A DNA stretch of 64,000 nt from assembly GCA_016342415.1 (NCBI GenBank), contig JAEIOD010000001.1, positions 372,001-436,000 of the forward strand. The letters are read 5' to 3'. The number at the start of each line of letters is the position of its first letter. Within the stretch, counting starts at the first letter, position 1. Below are positions 62,646 through 64,000 of the stretch, one piece after another. The translations under genes were made by a program, and so were the position numbers. A model generated the notes under the pieces. It was given only the letters and a program-made list of their open reading frames with translations, made no database searches and had not been told where the DNA came from. Source of the stretch: Clostridiales bacterium (lineage in GTDB: Bacteria; Bacillota; Clostridia; Peptostreptococcales; Acidaminobacteraceae).

Positions 62646-63851
62646 ATGGCACAAATAGGTAATTATATTCTTTATATCATCATGGCTTGTTCTGTTATTG
62701 GAGCAATCGCCGCAATTAGAAATGACGAGTCGGAATTGGCTCAAGAGTTTATGGAAGGACTAAATTCAATAGGTCCGATTTTCATGGCAGTTGGTGGTAT
62801 CATGGCTGCTGCACCTTACTTGTCAATATTCGTTGAAACTGTTTTCGGACCAGTTTTCGGAGCAATTGGAGCAGATCCATCTATCGCAGCAACAACATTT
62901 ATCGCTGTAGATATGGGTGGTTATCAACTTGCTGAAGCTTTAGCAAGTACTAAAGAAAGTTGGATTATGGCTATGACAACTGGTTACATGGCTGGTGCTA
63001 CTATAGTATTCAGTATTCCAGTTGGTTTAGCGATGTTACAAAAGAAAGATCACAAATACATGGCTCTTGGCGTTATGTCAGGTATCTTAACAATCCCAGT
63101 AGGCGTATTTGTAACAACTATAATCTTAGCATTAACCAACGCAAGCGTTAGAGGTGTTATCTCTACAGATGCAGAAGCTACATATCAATTGGCATTTACT
63201 TTCGGACAAATTATGATTAACTTAGTACCACTAATCATTTTCTGTGCTTTACTAGCTATCGGATTACGTATATTCCCAGATAAAATGATTAAAGGATTTA
63301 TGGTATTTGGTAAGTTCATGGATACTGGTATCAAACTTGTACTTGTATTCTCTATCGTTGAATATTTCACTGGATTCTTCTCAACAGTTCTTGGTGGTTG
63401 GGGCTTCGATCCAATTATCGCAGATTCAGTTGATCAATTTAGAGCACTTGAAATTGCAGGTTACATAGGTATTATGTTGACAGGTGCATTCCCAATGGTG
63501 TATCTGATCAAAAAATACTTGGCAAAACCTTTACAAGCACTAGGTCAAAGATTCGGTTTCACAGCTTTAGGCAGTGCCGGTATTTTAGCAGGTGCAGCAA
63601 ATATCTTAGCTCTATTCCGTATTATTCAAGACATGGAAGCAGCAGATAAAGTTAAGTGTATTGCATTCTCTGTTTGTGCAGCTTTCCTATTAGGGGATCA
63701 CTTGGCATTTACAGCTAACTTCCAACCAACTATGATCATCCCCGTTATGGCTGGTAAACTAAGTGCTGGTCTACTTGCTATTGCTATAGCAACTAAACTT
63801 TCAGTACCTAAGGCAAGAGAACTAGAAGCCCTAGAAAAACTTGCAGCATAA
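62646..63851 (+). CDS. eutH: EutH ethanolamine transporter
   Basis: The 401-residue protein has about ten to eleven membrane segments. Characteristic phrases are NSIGPIFMAVGGIMAAAPYL, FIAVDMGGYQLAEALA, GYMAGATIVFSIPVGL, GSAGILAGAANILALF and LGDHLAFTANFQPTMI. Length and motifs match EutH of ethanolamine-utilising Firmicutes. It imports ethanolamine across the cytoplasmic membrane. AGGAGG is 7 bases before the ATG. Expression is probably gated by the ANTAR-type leader, which would need a EutV/EutW pair coded elsewhere. No other eut gene is in the window, and a terminator directly follows, so it is a single-gene unit. Confidence 0.95.
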   Translation: MAQIGNYILYIIMACSVIGAIAAIRNDESELAQEFMEGLNSIGPIFMAVGGIMAAAPYLSIFVETVFGPVFGAIGADPSIAATTFIAVDMGGYQLAEALASTKESWIMAMTTGYMAGATIVFSIPVGLAMLQKKDHKYMALGVMSGILTIPVGVFVTTIILALTNASVRGVISTDAEATYQLAFTFGQIMINLVPLIIFCALLAIGLRIFPDKMIKGFMVFGKFMDTGIKLVLVFSIVEYFTGFFSTVLGGWGFDPIIADSVDQFRALEIAGYIGIMLTGAFPMVYLIKKYLAKPLQALGQRFGFTALGSAGILAGAANILALFRIIQDMEAADKVKCIAFSVCAAFLLGDHLAFTANFQPTMIIPVMAGKLSAGLLAIAIATKLSVPKARELEALEKLAA

Positions 63852-63890
63852 ACTTAAGAACCACAATTTACATGAATAACAACTCTCTTT

Positions 63891-63940
63891 ACACAGAAAG
63901 AGCAGATAGTTAAATCTGCCCTTTCTGTGTTTTTATTATA
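63891..63940 (+). terminator. Terminator of eutH
   Basis: ACACAGAAAG (63891-63900) pairs with CTTTCTGTGT (63921-63930), with an inner stem GCAGAT/ATCTGC, followed by a T-rich tract. The remaining bases to the window end show nothing recognisable. Confidence 0.92.
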
Positions 63941-64000
63941 ATTAAATCACTGTTTATATCTAGATTTTAAATCGATTGATTTGATCATTTATATTGCCTG

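Noticed and set aside
1-64000. CRISPR array, transposon, integrase or tRNA
   Set aside because: I looked for spaced direct repeats, DDE/serine/tyrosine recombinase motifs and tRNA-like folds and found none that I could support.

Overview
The window is AT-rich and reads like a low-GC, Gram-positive-type bacterium (Bacillota; Clostridia is my best guess, from gene style only). The support is strong GGAGG ribosome sites, lipoprotein and membrane-anchored glycosidases, two LytTR response regulators with an AgrC-like kinase, secreted peptides beside XRE-TPR regulators, and a eutH leader of the ANTAR antitermination type. Nearly everything from 1 to 60.26 kb is on the minus strand. The strand switches at a pair of divergent regulator/peptide cassettes.

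Region 1 (1-5.7 kb) holds a cut-off CobW-type GTPase, a MtaA/UroD-family methyltransferase, several very small genes, a lipoprotein with heptad repeats and an orphan LytTR regulator. Region 2 (5.7-20.3 kb) is a surface-glycan block. A probable operon runs LytTR regulator, kinase, UDP-galactopyranose mutase, family 2 glycosyltransferase, cytoplasmic GH3, GtrA-like protein, membrane-anchored domain-swapped GH3 and secreted esterase, and it ends at a strong terminator. A third GH3 (lipoprotein) lies upstream. The same 13-bp site sits exactly 29 bp upstream of the -10 box of two genes here. Region 3 (20.6-23.0 kb) has two GNAT acetyltransferases and a MerR regulator; a MerR-type promoter (19-bp spacer with a dyad) lies directly ahead of one GNAT gene.

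Region 4 (23.3-58.6 kb) is a dense defence island. It contains (a) an SspABCD-like DNA phosphorothioation operon (cysteine desulfurase, DUF4007 protein, large P-loop ATPase, PAPS-reductase-like enzyme), followed by a separate operon with a PLD-helicase, a 43-residue protein, a DndD-like ATPase and a 191-residue protein that may be its restriction arm; (b) an HNH nuclease plus a second PP-loop protein; (c) an unassigned run of a metal-hydrolase-like protein, a Gly/Ala-rich hydrophobic protein, a small membrane protein with a probable frameshift, two PD-(D/E)XK-like nucleases, an SF1 helicase and a coiled-coil protein; (d) a type I Zorya system, ZorABCD; (e) a PLD-helicase-DUF3427 protein; (f) a voltage-gated-type potassium channel and a DUF4041/GIY-YIG protein. 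No integrase, transposase, tRNA or CRISPR array was seen.

Region 5 (58.7-62.1 kb) holds a DUF1883 protein, a helix-hairpin-helix protein and two paralogous XRE-TPR regulators. Each regulator is divergent from a small secreted peptide, with a palindrome between. Region 6 (62.1-64 kb) is eutH, encoding the ethanolamine transporter. It sits behind a good promoter and a leader in which a dual hexaloop hairpin overlaps and excludes a terminator, the arrangement used by EutV-type ANTAR antiterminators.
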